Source: Pseudomonas weihenstephanensis (lineage in GTDB: Bacteria > Pseudomonadota > Gammaproteobacteria > Pseudomonadales > Pseudomonadaceae). From it: DNA of 64,000 bases. A model generated the notes under the pieces. The model had not been told where the DNA came from and ran no database searches. It saw only the letters and a list, made by a program, of their open reading frames with translations. Numbering within the stretch: position 1 is the stretch's first letter; each line of letters opens with the position of its first letter. Where the stretch lies: positions 434,001 through 498,000 of the forward strand of contig NZ_JYLF01000002.1 in the NCBI RefSeq assembly GCF_001043055.1, given 5' to 3'. The position numbers were made by a program, and so were the translations under genes. Shown here piece after piece: positions 38,104 to 46,301 of the stretch.

Positions 38104-38170
38104 GTAGTCGCTGGCGCAGGCTGCGATGGCCTTGCAGGATTCGCCGTTAGTAACGTGCGCCAGCGACTAC
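38104..38170. repeat. REPIN-like inverted repeat, copy 2
   Basis: Head GTAGTCGCTGGCGCAGGCTG at 38104 and inverted end TGCGCCAGCGACTAC at 38156-38170. It sits between two convergent genes, like copy 1. Confidence 0.78.
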
Positions 38171-38179
38171 CGGTGGGAT

Positions 38180-38680
38180 TTACACCTGGCTTTGCTGTTT
38201 CTGCTGGGCAATTTCAGCCTGCTTGATCGCTTCTTTCTGTTGCATCAAATCGCTGATTTTGTCGTTGATCGCCTGCTGTTTCTCTGGCGGCATGGCTTTT
38301 ACGTCGTCTTCGGTCAAGCCCATTTCTTTCAGCAATTGCTCACGAATCCGCTGCGCAACCGGCTTGCTCATGTAGTCCTTGAACGCTTCAGTTGCAGAAC
38401 CTTGGGCCGTGGCCTGGGTGTTCTGGGTGCCAGTGCTTTGCACGGCAGCGGCTTCAGGCACGCTGGATTGCAGCAGTACGCGGGTTTTAGCGAACGCCGC
38501 ATTCACGTTATCCGCTTGAGCGTTGCCTGCGGCCGAGGCGGGCGTGGCTTGAAGGTTGGTCAGGGGCTGAGCGTTTTGCAATTGCCCGCTGTACAGAGCG
38601 CTGGCGGCGCCGGTAACCGGATCGAGATCCGGGCGCTGGGCTTTGAAGATAGATGAAGTGTTTTGCGTAGTAATCAGCAT
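38180..38680 (-). CDS. Hypothetical protein with C-terminal helical domain
   Basis: Protein of 166 residues I cannot name. Residues 1-95 are low complexity, rich in Ala, Gln, Thr and Ser (PASAAGNAQADN, TGTQNTQATAQGS). The last 70 residues form a charged helical part, AFKDYMSKPVAQRIREQLLKE then MGLTEDDVKAMPPEKQQAINDKI, a motif I have seen at the ends of other Pseudomonas proteins of unknown role. No signal peptide. It is convergent with the chemoreceptor, with a REPIN-like repeat between them. Confidence 0.72.
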   Translation of the reverse strand: MLITTQNTSSIFKAQRPDLDPVTGAASALYSGQLQNAQPLTNLQATPASAAGNAQADNVNAAFAKTRVLLQSSVPEAAAVQSTGTQNTQATAQGSATEAFKDYMSKPVAQRIREQLLKEMGLTEDDVKAMPPEKQQAINDKISDLMQQKEAIKQAEIAQQKQQSQV

Positions 38681-38833
38681 GAGTTGGCCCTGTTCAAATC
38701 ATTGATAGGCAACTCATGAGCAAATACTGTGCCCAGCGTGCAGCGCCCCGTTTTATTGGGTTTTCCGGTTTGAAGGCCGCGTCAGGCGGACAACCCTTGC
38801 CGCCCGCCTGCCGCTTTGTGGCCAAAGGCAGCT

Positions 38834-39865
38834 TTAACTGCTTTCGCGCACCATCAGTTCAAACCCCATGTCTTGCACGGGGTTGGCGACTTGATTGCCG
38901 GCCATAAGTGTCAGCATTTGCTCAGCGGCGCGACGTCCAATTGCTTCTCGCGGCGTACGAATGCTGCTCAGGCGCGGCACCATGAACTCGGAGGAGGGCA
39001 GGTCGTTGAACCCCAATATGGCAATTTGCTCGGGGATCTTGATGCCGAAGCGCGCCGCTTCCAGCAAGGCGCCGTGAGCGAGGTCGTCGTTGCCAAAGAA
39101 AATCGCATCCACCTGCGGGTGAGCGGCGATTAATTGCAAAAACAACTCGCCGCCCAGGCCCACAGACGAGGGACGCGGCGTCAGCACTTCAAGGTCGGGG
39201 TTGTACAAGCCCTTTTCTTGCAGTGCGCGGCGATAACCTTCGCCGCGCAACAAGGTGCGTTGGTCGAGTTGTGCGCCTATATAGGCCAAGTGCTTGCGCC
39301 CGCTGCCAATCAAATGATGGGCAGCGGTTTCGCCCGCCTGTAGCTGGGAGAAACCCACACAGTTCAAACCGGCGCCGGCATCCAGCTCCATCATGTACAC
39401 GCACGGCACATTGCTGGATTCGATCATGAGACGCGAACTTTCGGAGCGATCAAACCCGGTCAGTAATAAGCCGCGTGGCTGGTAGGCCATGTAGTTGCGC
39501 AGCAGGTCTTCTTCTTCGTCGCGCGAGTAGTGAAAGTTACCGATCAACACTTCAAAACCTTTGGGCCGCAAAACGGCGTGGATGGCTTCCAGGGTGTCAA
39601 TAAACAGCAAGTTGGACAGTGAGGGCACCAGCACCACCACCGAATGGCTTTGCGCAGACGCCAGTGCACGAGCAGCAGGGTTGACCACGTAGTTCAAATC
39701 AGCAGCGGCCTGGCGCACTTTTTCGGCCAGTTCGGTGGCCACGCTACTGATACCGCGCAAGGCGCGAGAGGCCGTAATAGGGCTGACGCCCGCCAGTCGG
39801 GCCACTTCGTTAAGGGTTGGACGCCCCGTGGTACGGGTATTTTTATCGTTTTTGAAGGAGGTCAT
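38834..39865 (-). CDS. gntR: LacI-family gluconate repressor GntR
   Basis: Repressor of gluconate uptake and phosphorylation, about 343 residues. The N-terminal LacI helix-turn-helix reads TLNEVARLAGVSPITASRALRG, followed by the hinge ALASAQSHSVVVLVPSLSNL. A periplasmic-binding-protein-like effector domain follows (FFGNDDLAHGALLEA, LGFNDL). The ATG at 39865 gives the family start MTSFKNDKNTRTTGRPTLNEV; the frame extends to 40060 without similarity. Divergent from gntK. Operator-like AGCGCT sites lie before gntR, gntK and gntT. Effector inferred to be gluconate or 6-phosphogluconate. Confidence 0.92.
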   Translation of the reverse strand: MTSFKNDKNTRTTGRPTLNEVARLAGVSPITASRALRGISSVATELAEKVRQAAADLNYVVNPAARALASAQSHSVVVLVPSLSNLLFIDTLEAIHAVLRPKGFEVLIGNFHYSRDEEEDLLRNYMAYQPRGLLLTGFDRSESSRLMIESSNVPCVYMMELDAGAGLNCVGFSQLQAGETAAHHLIGSGRKHLAYIGAQLDQRTLLRGEGYRRALQEKGLYNPDLEVLTPRPSSVGLGGELFLQLIAAHPQVDAIFFGNDDLAHGALLEAARFGIKIPEQIAILGFNDLPSSEFMVPRLSSIRTPREAIGRRAAEQMLTLMAGNQVANPVQDMGFELMVRESS

Positions 39866-39895
39866 CGCGGCTTGCCAAACAAAAAACAAGCCACT

Positions 39896-39914
39896 AAGGT
39901 AGCGCTGTCCACGG
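39896..39914. promoter_or_regulatory. GntR operator candidate 1 (before gntR)
   Basis: GGTAGCGCTGTCCACGGA shares the 15-base core AGCGCTGTC-Y-ACGGA with the site before gntK. It lies about 35 bases upstream of gntR. Confidence 0.65.
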
Positions 39915-40058
39915 AGACCCGCAATTGCCTGATTGTCGGGACTGCGATTACCCCAGCTTTGTATGTCGAGAGCGTCACCGCGTCTCCCCACAAAAATGAG
40001 AAATAGACGTCGGTAGCTCCGGCTTTGTGCTTTGCTTTCACCGAGTGAACGCATCGAC

Positions 40059-40079
40059 AAAGACAGCGCTGTCTACGGA
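40059..40079. promoter_or_regulatory. GntR operator candidate 2 (before gntK)
   Basis: AGACAGCGCTGTCT (40061-40074) is a perfect 14-base palindrome, followed by ACGGA as at the first site. It is about 20 bases upstream of the gntK start, where a bound repressor would block transcription. Confidence 0.75.
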
Positions 40080-40091
40080 CTGAGGTGTTTC

Positions 40092-40625
40092 ATGAGTCAA
40101 CCTATCACTGCCCTGGTCATCATGGGTGTTGCCGGCTGTGGCAAATCCAGCGTGAGCCAGGCGTTGTGCCAGCTCAATGGCGCGACCCCGATTGAGGGCG
40201 ACGCGTTTCACCCTGCGGCTAATATCGCCAAGATGAGCGCCGGTATTCCCCTGACCGATGACGACCGTGCTGGCTGGTTAGACAGCCTGGCTAACGAATT
40301 GCGGCTTGCCGTTGAGCGGGGTCAACGACCGGTATTGACCTGCTCAGCCCTCAAATTGCGTTATCGCGAGCGCTTGCGCAGTGCGGTCGACGGTCTAGGC
40401 TTCGTGTTTCTTGAGTTAACGCCTGAGGTGGCCGCTGACCGTGTGGCGCATCGTCCTGGGCACTTTATGCCTAAAACGCTGATCGACAGCCAGTTCGCGG
40501 CCCTTGAATCACCCGAAGCGGAAGCGTTGGTGCTGACGCTCGATGCGGCAACCCATGACATCCAGCAGTTGGCCAACCAGGCCCGCGATTGGTGGCACGC
40601 TCATTCTTTGCTGGCAACCTCATGA
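40092..40625 (+). CDS. gntK: Gluconokinase
   Basis: Phosphorylates gluconate to 6-phosphogluconate, which enters the Entner-Doudoroff pathway through Edd. 177 residues. P-loop MGVAGCGKSSVSQAL, substrate block GDAFHPAANIAKMSAGIPLTDDDR, and CSALKLRYRERLR with HFMPKTLIDSQFAALE are intact. The ATG at 40092 has GAGG upstream; the longer frame from 40032 would run through the operator. Divergent from gntR and followed by gntT. Confidence 0.95.
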   Translation: MSQPITALVIMGVAGCGKSSVSQALCQLNGATPIEGDAFHPAANIAKMSAGIPLTDDDRAGWLDSLANELRLAVERGQRPVLTCSALKLRYRERLRSAVDGLGFVFLELTPEVAADRVAHRPGHFMPKTLIDSQFAALESPEAEALVLTLDAATHDIQQLANQARDWWHAHSLLATS

Positions 40626-40637
40626 TTTTTCTTGAAA

Positions 40638-40655
40638 CAGATAGCGCTATCCGCA
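40638..40655. promoter_or_regulatory. GntR operator candidate 3 (before gntT)
   Basis: GATAGCGCTATC (40640-40651) is a perfect 12-base palindrome with the same AGCGCT centre. It lies 60 bases upstream of gntT, between it and gntK, suggesting separate control of the permease. Confidence 0.7.
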
Positions 40656-40710
40656 TCAGCCTCGGCTGCACATTCGCATGTCATAACAAAAACAAGCCAG
40701 GAGACGCCCC

Positions 40711-42063
40711 ATGCTAGGCATGTCGCAAAATACCTTTCTGCTGATTGACGCAGTGGTGACCATCATCGGGCTGATCGTGCTGATCACCCGTTTCAAGTTG
40801 CATCCGTTTATCGCACTGATCATTGCCTCGGCTTTCCTGGGGCTGACCTCGGGCATGCCGACTGACAAGATCATCAAATCGTTTCAGGACGGTTTTGGCG
40901 GGGTCTTGGGCTTTGTCGGCATCATCCTGGCGCTGGGCACCATGCTTGGCAAAATGATGGCCGACTCCGGCGGTGCGGATCAAATTGCCCGCACGTTGAT
41001 TCGGGCATTCGGTAAAGAGCGCGTGCAGTGGGCGATGATGTTCGCGGCGTTCCTGGTGGGCATCCCGCTGTTTTTCGAGATCGGTTTTGTGTTGCTGATC
41101 CCACTGGTGTTCATCGTGGCGCGTCGCACAGGTGTGTCGCTGATTAAAATCGGCATCCCGTTACTGGCCGGTTTGTCCGCCGTTCACGGTCTGGTGCCGC
41201 CGCACCCTGGCCCGCTGTTGGCGATTGGCGTGTTTGGTGCCGATATTGGCAAAACCATTCTGTATGGTTTGATCGTGGCGCTGCCGACAGCGATTATTGC
41301 AGGGCCTATTTACGGCACCTTTATCTCCAAATACATCCCCGGCAACCCGTCGCAGGAGCTGGTAGACCAACTGGCCAGTGAGCCGGAATCCAGCAGTTTG
41401 CCGAGTTTTGGCATCACCTTGGCCACTGTGCTGTTGCCGGTGTTCCTGATGCTGCTCAAGACCTTTGCCGATGTGGCGCTGCCGGATGGCAACTTCTTCC
41501 GCGGCTGGATGGACATGATCGGTCACCCGATCACCGCCCTGTTGTTGGCGCTGTTGTTGTCGCTGTACACCTTTGGTGCGCGTCAGGGCATCGACTCCAA
41601 ACGCATCCTTAAACTGCTCGACGCCAGCCTGGCGCCTACGGCGGCGATCATTCTGATCATCGGTGCCGGTGGTGGCTTCAAGCAAATGCTGGTGGCCAGT
41701 GGTGTGGGTGACGTGATCGGGCATATGGCGGTCAACGCGCAGATTTCGCCGATTCTGTTGGCGTGGCTGGTGGCGGCAGTGATTCGTATCGCCACCGGTT
41801 CTGCGACCGTTGCAACGATTACCGGGGCGGGGATTGTGTTGCCGGTGGTGGACTTGATTCCGGGCGTGAATCGCGAGTTGCTGGTGCTGGCGACCGGTGC
41901 GGGGTCGTTGATCCTGTCCCACGTCAACGACGCCGGTTTCTGGCTGGTCAAGCAGTACTTCAACATGACCGTGGCCGAAACGTTCAAAACCTGGACCGCG
42001 ATGGAAACCATCCTGTCGGTCGTCGGTTTGATCTTTATCTTGCTGCTGTCGTTGGTGGTCTAA
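40711..42063 (+). CDS. gntT: Gluconate permease (GntP/GntT family)
   Basis: Inner-membrane proton symporter for gluconate, 450 residues with about 12-14 helices. Family features: FQDGFGGVLGFVGIILALGTMLGKMM near the N-terminus, the VGIPLFFEIGFVLLIPL block, GLSAVHGLVPPHPGPL and ATGSATVATITGAGIV. AGGAG seven bases before the ATG fixes the start. With gntK it forms the gluconate uptake route; called gnuT or gntP in some Pseudomonas papers. Confidence 0.93.
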   Translation: MLGMSQNTFLLIDAVVTIIGLIVLITRFKLHPFIALIIASAFLGLTSGMPTDKIIKSFQDGFGGVLGFVGIILALGTMLGKMMADSGGADQIARTLIRAFGKERVQWAMMFAAFLVGIPLFFEIGFVLLIPLVFIVARRTGVSLIKIGIPLLAGLSAVHGLVPPHPGPLLAIGVFGADIGKTILYGLIVALPTAIIAGPIYGTFISKYIPGNPSQELVDQLASEPESSSLPSFGITLATVLLPVFLMLLKTFADVALPDGNFFRGWMDMIGHPITALLLALLLSLYTFGARQGIDSKRILKLLDASLAPTAAIILIIGAGGGFKQMLVASGVGDVIGHMAVNAQISPILLAWLVAAVIRIATGSATVATITGAGIVLPVVDLIPGVNRELLVLATGAGSLILSHVNDAGFWLVKQYFNMTVAETFKTWTAMETILSVVGLIFILLLSLVV

Positions 42064-42070
42064 ACCACAC

Positions 42071-42107
42071 CCATCGGTGGGCGTGAGCTCACTCACCCCA
42101 CCGATGG
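42071..42107 (+). terminator. Hairpin after gntT
   Basis: Arms CCATCGGTGGG and CCCACCGATGG enclosing a smaller GTGAG/CTCAC hairpin. Only a short T stretch follows (GTGTTTT), so efficiency is uncertain. Confidence 0.55.
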
Positions 42108-42117
42108 ATTGGGTGTT

Positions 42118-43326
42118 TTAACTGGCGTTCAAGCCATCTGCGCGGAACATGGCGCGGATGCCGCGCAGGGCCTGTCGGATACGGTCCTGATTTTCGATCA
42201 GGGCAAAGCGCACATGGTCGTCGCCGTATTCACCAAAGCCAACGCCCGGTGACACACAGACTTTGGCGTCGGCCAGCAGTTTTTTGGCAAATTCCAGCGA
42301 CCCCAAGTGGGCGTACGCTTCAGGGATTTTCGCCCACACATACATCGATGCCTTCGGGTTCTCGACCATCCAGCCCAGTTCATGCAAGCCTTTGACCAAG
42401 ACGTTACGGCGTTGACGGTACTGCTCTGCAATGTCTTTTACGCACTGTTGATCGCCTTCAAGGGCCGCAATGGCCGCCACTTGCAGGGGCGTAAAGGTGC
42501 CGTAGTCGTGGTAGCTCTTGATCCGTGCCAGCGCGTTGACCAATTCGGGGTTACCCACCATAAAGCCAATGCGCCAGCCAGCCATGTTGTAGCTTTTGGA
42601 CAGGGTGAAAAACTCCACGGCGATGTCTTTGGCCCCCGGCACTTGCATGATCGAAGGGGCTTTCCAGCCGTCGTAGACGATGTCGGCGTATGCCAAATCG
42701 TGTACGACCAGCACGTCGTACTGTTTGGCCAGCGCCACCACGCGCTCGAAGAAATCGAGCTCAACGCATTGCGCCGTCGGATTGGACGGGAAGCCCAAAA
42801 TCATCATTTTTGGCTTCGGAATAGACCCGCGTATGGCTTTTTCCAGTTCTGCAAAAAAGTCCACGCCGGGAATCAACGGCACTGAGCGTACTTGAGCACC
42901 GGCAATCACGGCACCGTAGATATGAATCGGGTAGCTGGGGTTGGGCACCAGCACCGTGTCGCCCTGATCCAGGGTGGCGAGCATCAAGTGCGCCAAGCCT
43001 TCTTTGGAGCCGATGGTAACGATGGCTTCTTCTTCGGGGTCGATTTCGACGTTGTAGCGATCAGCGTACCAACGAGAAATTGCCCGCCGCAGGCGCGGGA
43101 TGCCGCGTGAAGTGGAGTAGCCGTGCGTGTCTTCACGCTGTGCGACGGTGCACAGTTTTTCGACAATATGCGGGGGTGTCGGGCCGTCAGGGTTGCCCAT
43201 GCTGAAGTCGATAATGTCTTCGCCACGACGCCGCGCGGCCATTTTCAGCTCGGCGGTGATGTTGAAAACATACGGGGGAAGTCGATCTATGCGCGCAAAG
43301 CGGCGCGGCGAACCTTGGTCTGCCAT
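42118..43326 (-). CDS. alaC: Alanine/aspartate aminotransferase, class I (AlaC type)
   Basis: PLP enzyme of 402 residues that transfers amino groups between glutamate and pyruvate (or aspartate). The N-terminus RRFARIDRLPPYVFNITAELK is characteristic of AlaC. The cofactor lysine is in FFTLSKSYNMAGWRIGF and the PLP ring contact in VVHDLAYADIVYDG. GAGG six bases before the ATG at 43326 gives the start; the open frame back to 43536 has no similarity and overlaps the divergent neighbour. Specificity is by family. Confidence 0.88.
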   Translation of the reverse strand: MADQGSPRRFARIDRLPPYVFNITAELKMAARRRGEDIIDFSMGNPDGPTPPHIVEKLCTVAQREDTHGYSTSRGIPRLRRAISRWYADRYNVEIDPEEEAIVTIGSKEGLAHLMLATLDQGDTVLVPNPSYPIHIYGAVIAGAQVRSVPLIPGVDFFAELEKAIRGSIPKPKMMILGFPSNPTAQCVELDFFERVVALAKQYDVLVVHDLAYADIVYDGWKAPSIMQVPGAKDIAVEFFTLSKSYNMAGWRIGFMVGNPELVNALARIKSYHDYGTFTPLQVAAIAALEGDQQCVKDIAEQYRQRRNVLVKGLHELGWMVENPKASMYVWAKIPEAYAHLGSLEFAKKLLADAKVCVSPGVGFGEYGDDHVRFALIENQDRIRQALRGIRAMFRADGLNAS

Positions 43327-43523
43327 GAATGCCTCTGGAACGTAAGCGCCCGGAACCGTCCGAGCGACGTTGACCACTGCGGTGGTCTGGGCGAAACAAT
43401 ACGGGCGATGAGGGCGGTGTGTCCAGTTACAGTTAGTCGCTATTTTTGGGCAAAACAGGCTGGTTTTGTATTTGTTCCTATACTGCATCGCGACGTTGCC
43501 TACTGACTTGACGAGCACGCGCC

Positions 43524-44015
43524 ATGAACGAAGCACAGACTTTCACCCTGACAGCACCCCGGTTTGCCAAAGGTCAATTTCAATTGATCGCAGGTTTTGG
43601 CGGCCGCTTTAACCAGGACACCTCAGGCAACATCCCTGAACTGTGGGAACGGTTTATCCGCGACATGGGCGGTATCGCGAACCAGGAGGGTGAAGAAACC
43701 TACGGTGTGTGTTGCAACCCGGATGGTCAGGGTGGTTTCGAATACATCGCCGGGGTGGCCATCAGCAAGCTGGACGACTTGCCCGAGCGTTTTCGCTGGG
43801 TGGAGCTGCAACCTCAGGAGTACGCGATTTTTGAACATCGTGGCGCGCTGGCCAGTTTGGGGCAGACCTTTCAAGCCATTTGGCAGCAGTGGCTGCCAGC
43901 GTCCGGCTATAGCGCGGCCGATGCTCCGGAGTTCGAGCGCTACAGTGCCGACTTTAATCCAGGCACCGGCACAGGCGTGCTGGAGATTTGGTTGCCGATT
44001 AAAGAGCTGGGGTAG
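43524..44015 (+). CDS. GyrI-like/effector-binding domain protein
   Basis: Stand-alone effector-binding (GyrI-like/AraC C-terminal) domain of 163 residues without a DNA-binding part. Typical pieces are FTLTAPRFAKGQFQLIAGFGGRF, YGVCCNPDG, FEYIAGVAIS, the WVELQPQEYAIFEHRGAL strand and the closing VLEIWLPIKEL. Such proteins bind small amphipathic molecules or modulate gyrase; the ligand is unknown. Divergent from alaC and convergent with the GNAT gene. Confidence 0.85.
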   Translation: MNEAQTFTLTAPRFAKGQFQLIAGFGGRFNQDTSGNIPELWERFIRDMGGIANQEGEETYGVCCNPDGQGGFEYIAGVAISKLDDLPERFRWVELQPQEYAIFEHRGALASLGQTFQAIWQQWLPASGYSAADAPEFERYSADFNPGTGTGVLEIWLPIKELG

Positions 44016-44021
44016 GGTGAT

Positions 44022-44525
44022 TCAGCAGGCGTGTCGCGCGGGCTGTGTGCACGCCAACGACCGTATCAAGCGGCGTTCGCCTCGATACGCTTCGCCACTC
44101 TCAACCCAGCCCTGGCTCAGGTAAAACGCCAGGGCAGAGGTGTTGAAGGGGCTGACCGAGAGCATGATGTGATGGATATCGGGCCAGTGCTGGCTGAGTT
44201 GTTGCGCGAGCAACTGCAAGCATTGCTTGCCTACGCCTTGGCCCTGAACGCGCTTGTCGACCTGCAAGGCATGCAATGTGGCGCTTTGAGGTTCAGCCCA
44301 GTGCGCCAACAGCGGCTCACGCTTTAGCAGCAAAAATGCCACGGGCACTTCATCGCTGAGCATGACGAAGCCTTTTATCCCGGCCACTGGCTGAGCGGGC
44401 AGGGAATAGAGGGCCGACTCAATGTCGCCACAAAAGGCGATCTGTTCAGGGTGAACTTGAAGGTCACGCAGTTGCCGGTTTTGGCCAGGCGTCAGGTCGT
44501 GATAAGTGCAAAGGCGGTAGAGCAT
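44022..44525 (-). CDS. GNAT-family N-acetyltransferase
   Basis: Acetyltransferase of about 167 residues, acceptor unknown. The acetyl-CoA loop is VDKRVQGQGVGKQCLQLLAQ (classic QGxGxG/A), followed by ALAFYLSQGWVESGEAYRG. I chose the ATG at 44525 (MLYRLCTYHDLTPGQ); the frame also offers an ATG at 44567, and neither has a strong ribosome site. Confidence 0.8.
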   Translation of the reverse strand: MLYRLCTYHDLTPGQNRQLRDLQVHPEQIAFCGDIESALYSLPAQPVAGIKGFVMLSDEVPVAFLLLKREPLLAHWAEPQSATLHALQVDKRVQGQGVGKQCLQLLAQQLSQHWPDIHHIMLSVSPFNTSALAFYLSQGWVESGEAYRGERRLIRSLACTQPARHAC

Positions 44526-44640
44526 GTGGAGTGTCTGTCGTGGCGCGATCGGAGGGTTCGCAGGCAATCTGTGCCTGCAACCCTGAAGCAGTGCGCCAGT
44601 TTCTACTCATCCTTGCATCAAATACATCGTTTTCGCGTGC

Positions 44641-44910
44641 TCATTTGTGCGGTTCTTTTTTACGCCCGATAAAAGGCACCAGCATGCCGACCCGTTTTTG
44701 GTAATGGCGGTAGGTGTCACCAAACACTGAGACCAAATCCTTCTCTTCAAACTGCGTGCCGATGATGATGTACAACGTGCTCGTCAGCGCGAACACCAAA
44801 TGCCCGACAGTCATGTTCGGGGTTGCCCAGAAGGCGAGTAGAAGCCCGAAGTACATGGGGTGGCGTACGAATCTGTAGAGCAGCGGGTCAGTTCGAAATA
44901 ATGTCGTGCT
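44641..44910 (-). pseudogene. Remnant of an MddA/isoprenylcysteine-methyltransferase-like gene
   Basis: The open stretch encodes only the C-terminal third of a membrane methyltransferase: TDPLLYRFVRHPMYFGLLLA, then FWATPNMTVGHLVFALTSTLYIIIG and EEKDLVSVFGDTYRHYQKRVGML. This matches methanethiol S-methyltransferase (MddA), which makes dimethyl sulfide, or another NnrU-type enzyme. Full-length relatives are about 240-260 residues; here a TGA stops the frame at 44911-44913, and nothing similar lies between it and the histidine kinase stop at 44945. It is a deletion remnant, not a simple frameshift. An ATG inside could start a 71-residue peptide, unlikely to work. Confidence 0.75.
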
Positions 44911-44944
44911 TCATACATCAGGAGGTCAGAGACGACGTTTGGCG

Positions 44945-46138
44945 TCAGATCTGATGCTCTTCGGGCAGGGGCATGCGAAAGGTAAACACGGTGCCGTGCT
45001 GTTCGCACGAGGCCACTTCAATGTTGCCGCCGTGGGACTTGGCAATCTGGTTGGCAATGTAGAGGCCCAGTCCCAGTCCGGCTTGCGGCGTGTCATTAGC
45101 GGGCCGTGAGTAGGGCTGGAACAGTTGAGCCTGCACGTTAAGAGGGATAGGTTGGCCCTGGTTGGTAACGGTGAGGCTGAAAACCCGTTCGATCACTTGC
45201 ACCTGGACCTCAACCGCGCCGGTTTTTGCACCGTGGGCAATGGCATTGGCGAGCAAGTTGGAGAGCAACTGCGCAAGCCGACCGCTGTCGCAATAGACGT
45301 CGTTTAGTACCCCTATCTGCGCATTGATCACGCGCTCGGGGTGTACATGTTGGACTTCGCTGATCACATGCGTGAACACCTTGTTCAGATCGCAGGCGGC
45401 GTGCCGCGTCAGCGGAATACCGGCGCCCAAACGCCCGCGAGCAAAATCCAGCACGTCTTCGACCAGTCGCGAAGCGCGCTGCCCACAGCTGAGTATGTGC
45501 TGTACCAGCGTTTCAGTGTCCGGGTTGGGGTGTTTACGCAATAACCGCTGCGAGGCGGTGGTGATGGCGAACAGCGGATTACGCAGGTCGTGGCCCAATA
45601 CGGCAATGAACTGTTCGCGCAGCTCGGCGGTTTCACGTTCCAGCAGTAAGGCGGTTTGAGTGCGTTGCAAGTTTTCTTCGGCGTCCAGTTGCAGCGACAG
45701 CAAGCGGGCAAAGGACTCCATCGTGGTTTGGATGGTGCTGCTTTTGAGTTGGGCCGGCTCGGGGTCGAGCGCACAAATAGTGCCGAAAAAACTGCCGTCG
45801 GTGCGAAACACCGGGATCGTGATGTAGCTTTCGAAATGATAGATTTTAGGCGTGTGATGGTCGTGGTAGAGCGGGTCTTCACTCACGTTGTCGATGATGA
45901 TCGGCTGATGCGAGCCCAAGGTTTCAAAGCACAAGGTGCTGACCAGATCCAGCTCGCCGCCTGGCTTGAGTCCAAACCCCAAATTGTCCAGCACTGCGCA
46001 CGCTGTCCAACTGGTGGGCGTGACGCGCGCGACTGCGGCAAAACGCATCCCGGTCATTTCACTGATGACTTGCAAAATAGCTGGAACTGCACTGATGCGA
46101 TTGATCGTCGCGATGTCAGTTTCTACGCCTTGCGTCAT
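44945..46138 (-). CDS. GAF-domain sensor histidine kinase
   Basis: Soluble hybrid-free kinase of 397 residues. A GAF domain occupies about 20-165 (ETLGSHQPIIIDNVSEDPLYHDHHTPKIY; FFGTICALDPEP). A dimerisation domain with the phospho-acceptor histidine follows (VLGHDLRNPLFAITTASQRLL), then the ATPase domain (NLLANAIAHGAKTG, GLGLGLYIANQIAKSHGG). No membrane helix. No response regulator gene is adjacent, so the partner is unknown. GAF ligand not predictable. The final residues EEHQI end beside the decayed methyltransferase. Confidence 0.9.
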   Translation of the reverse strand: MTQGVETDIATINRISAVPAILQVISEMTGMRFAAVARVTPTSWTACAVLDNLGFGLKPGGELDLVSTLCFETLGSHQPIIIDNVSEDPLYHDHHTPKIYHFESYITIPVFRTDGSFFGTICALDPEPAQLKSSTIQTTMESFARLLSLQLDAEENLQRTQTALLLERETAELREQFIAVLGHDLRNPLFAITTASQRLLRKHPNPDTETLVQHILSCGQRASRLVEDVLDFARGRLGAGIPLTRHAACDLNKVFTHVISEVQHVHPERVINAQIGVLNDVYCDSGRLAQLLSNLLANAIAHGAKTGAVEVQVQVIERVFSLTVTNQGQPIPLNVQAQLFQPYSRPANDTPQAGLGLGLYIANQIAKSHGGNIEVASCEQHGTVFTFRMPLPEEHQI

Positions 46139-46245
46139 GGATCGGGGTCTCGGGTGGTCGGTATGGGTGCAATTCTAGCGAGAACCCCTCTGCGTGGTAC
46201 ATATTTGTATATAAATTGTTGAATCCCCCAGGCCGGTAGCGCGCA

Positions 46246-46285
46246 CAAAAAAGCCGCGCCCTTTCTGATAAAGGGCGCGGCTTTT
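46246..46285. terminator. Bidirectional terminator between kinase promoter side and PepSY gene
   Basis: Arms AAAAGCCGCGCCCTTT and AAAGGGCGCGGCTTTT with a five-base loop. The minus-strand exit has a T run of seven, ending the PepSY gene transcript. Confidence 0.88.
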
Positions 46286-46301
46286 AGAGGGGCGTTACAA
46301 C

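Noticed and set aside
44811..45008. 65-codon ORF overlapping the methyltransferase remnant
   Set aside because: It is in another frame and shows no similarity; the real remnant is the frame containing RHPMYFG.
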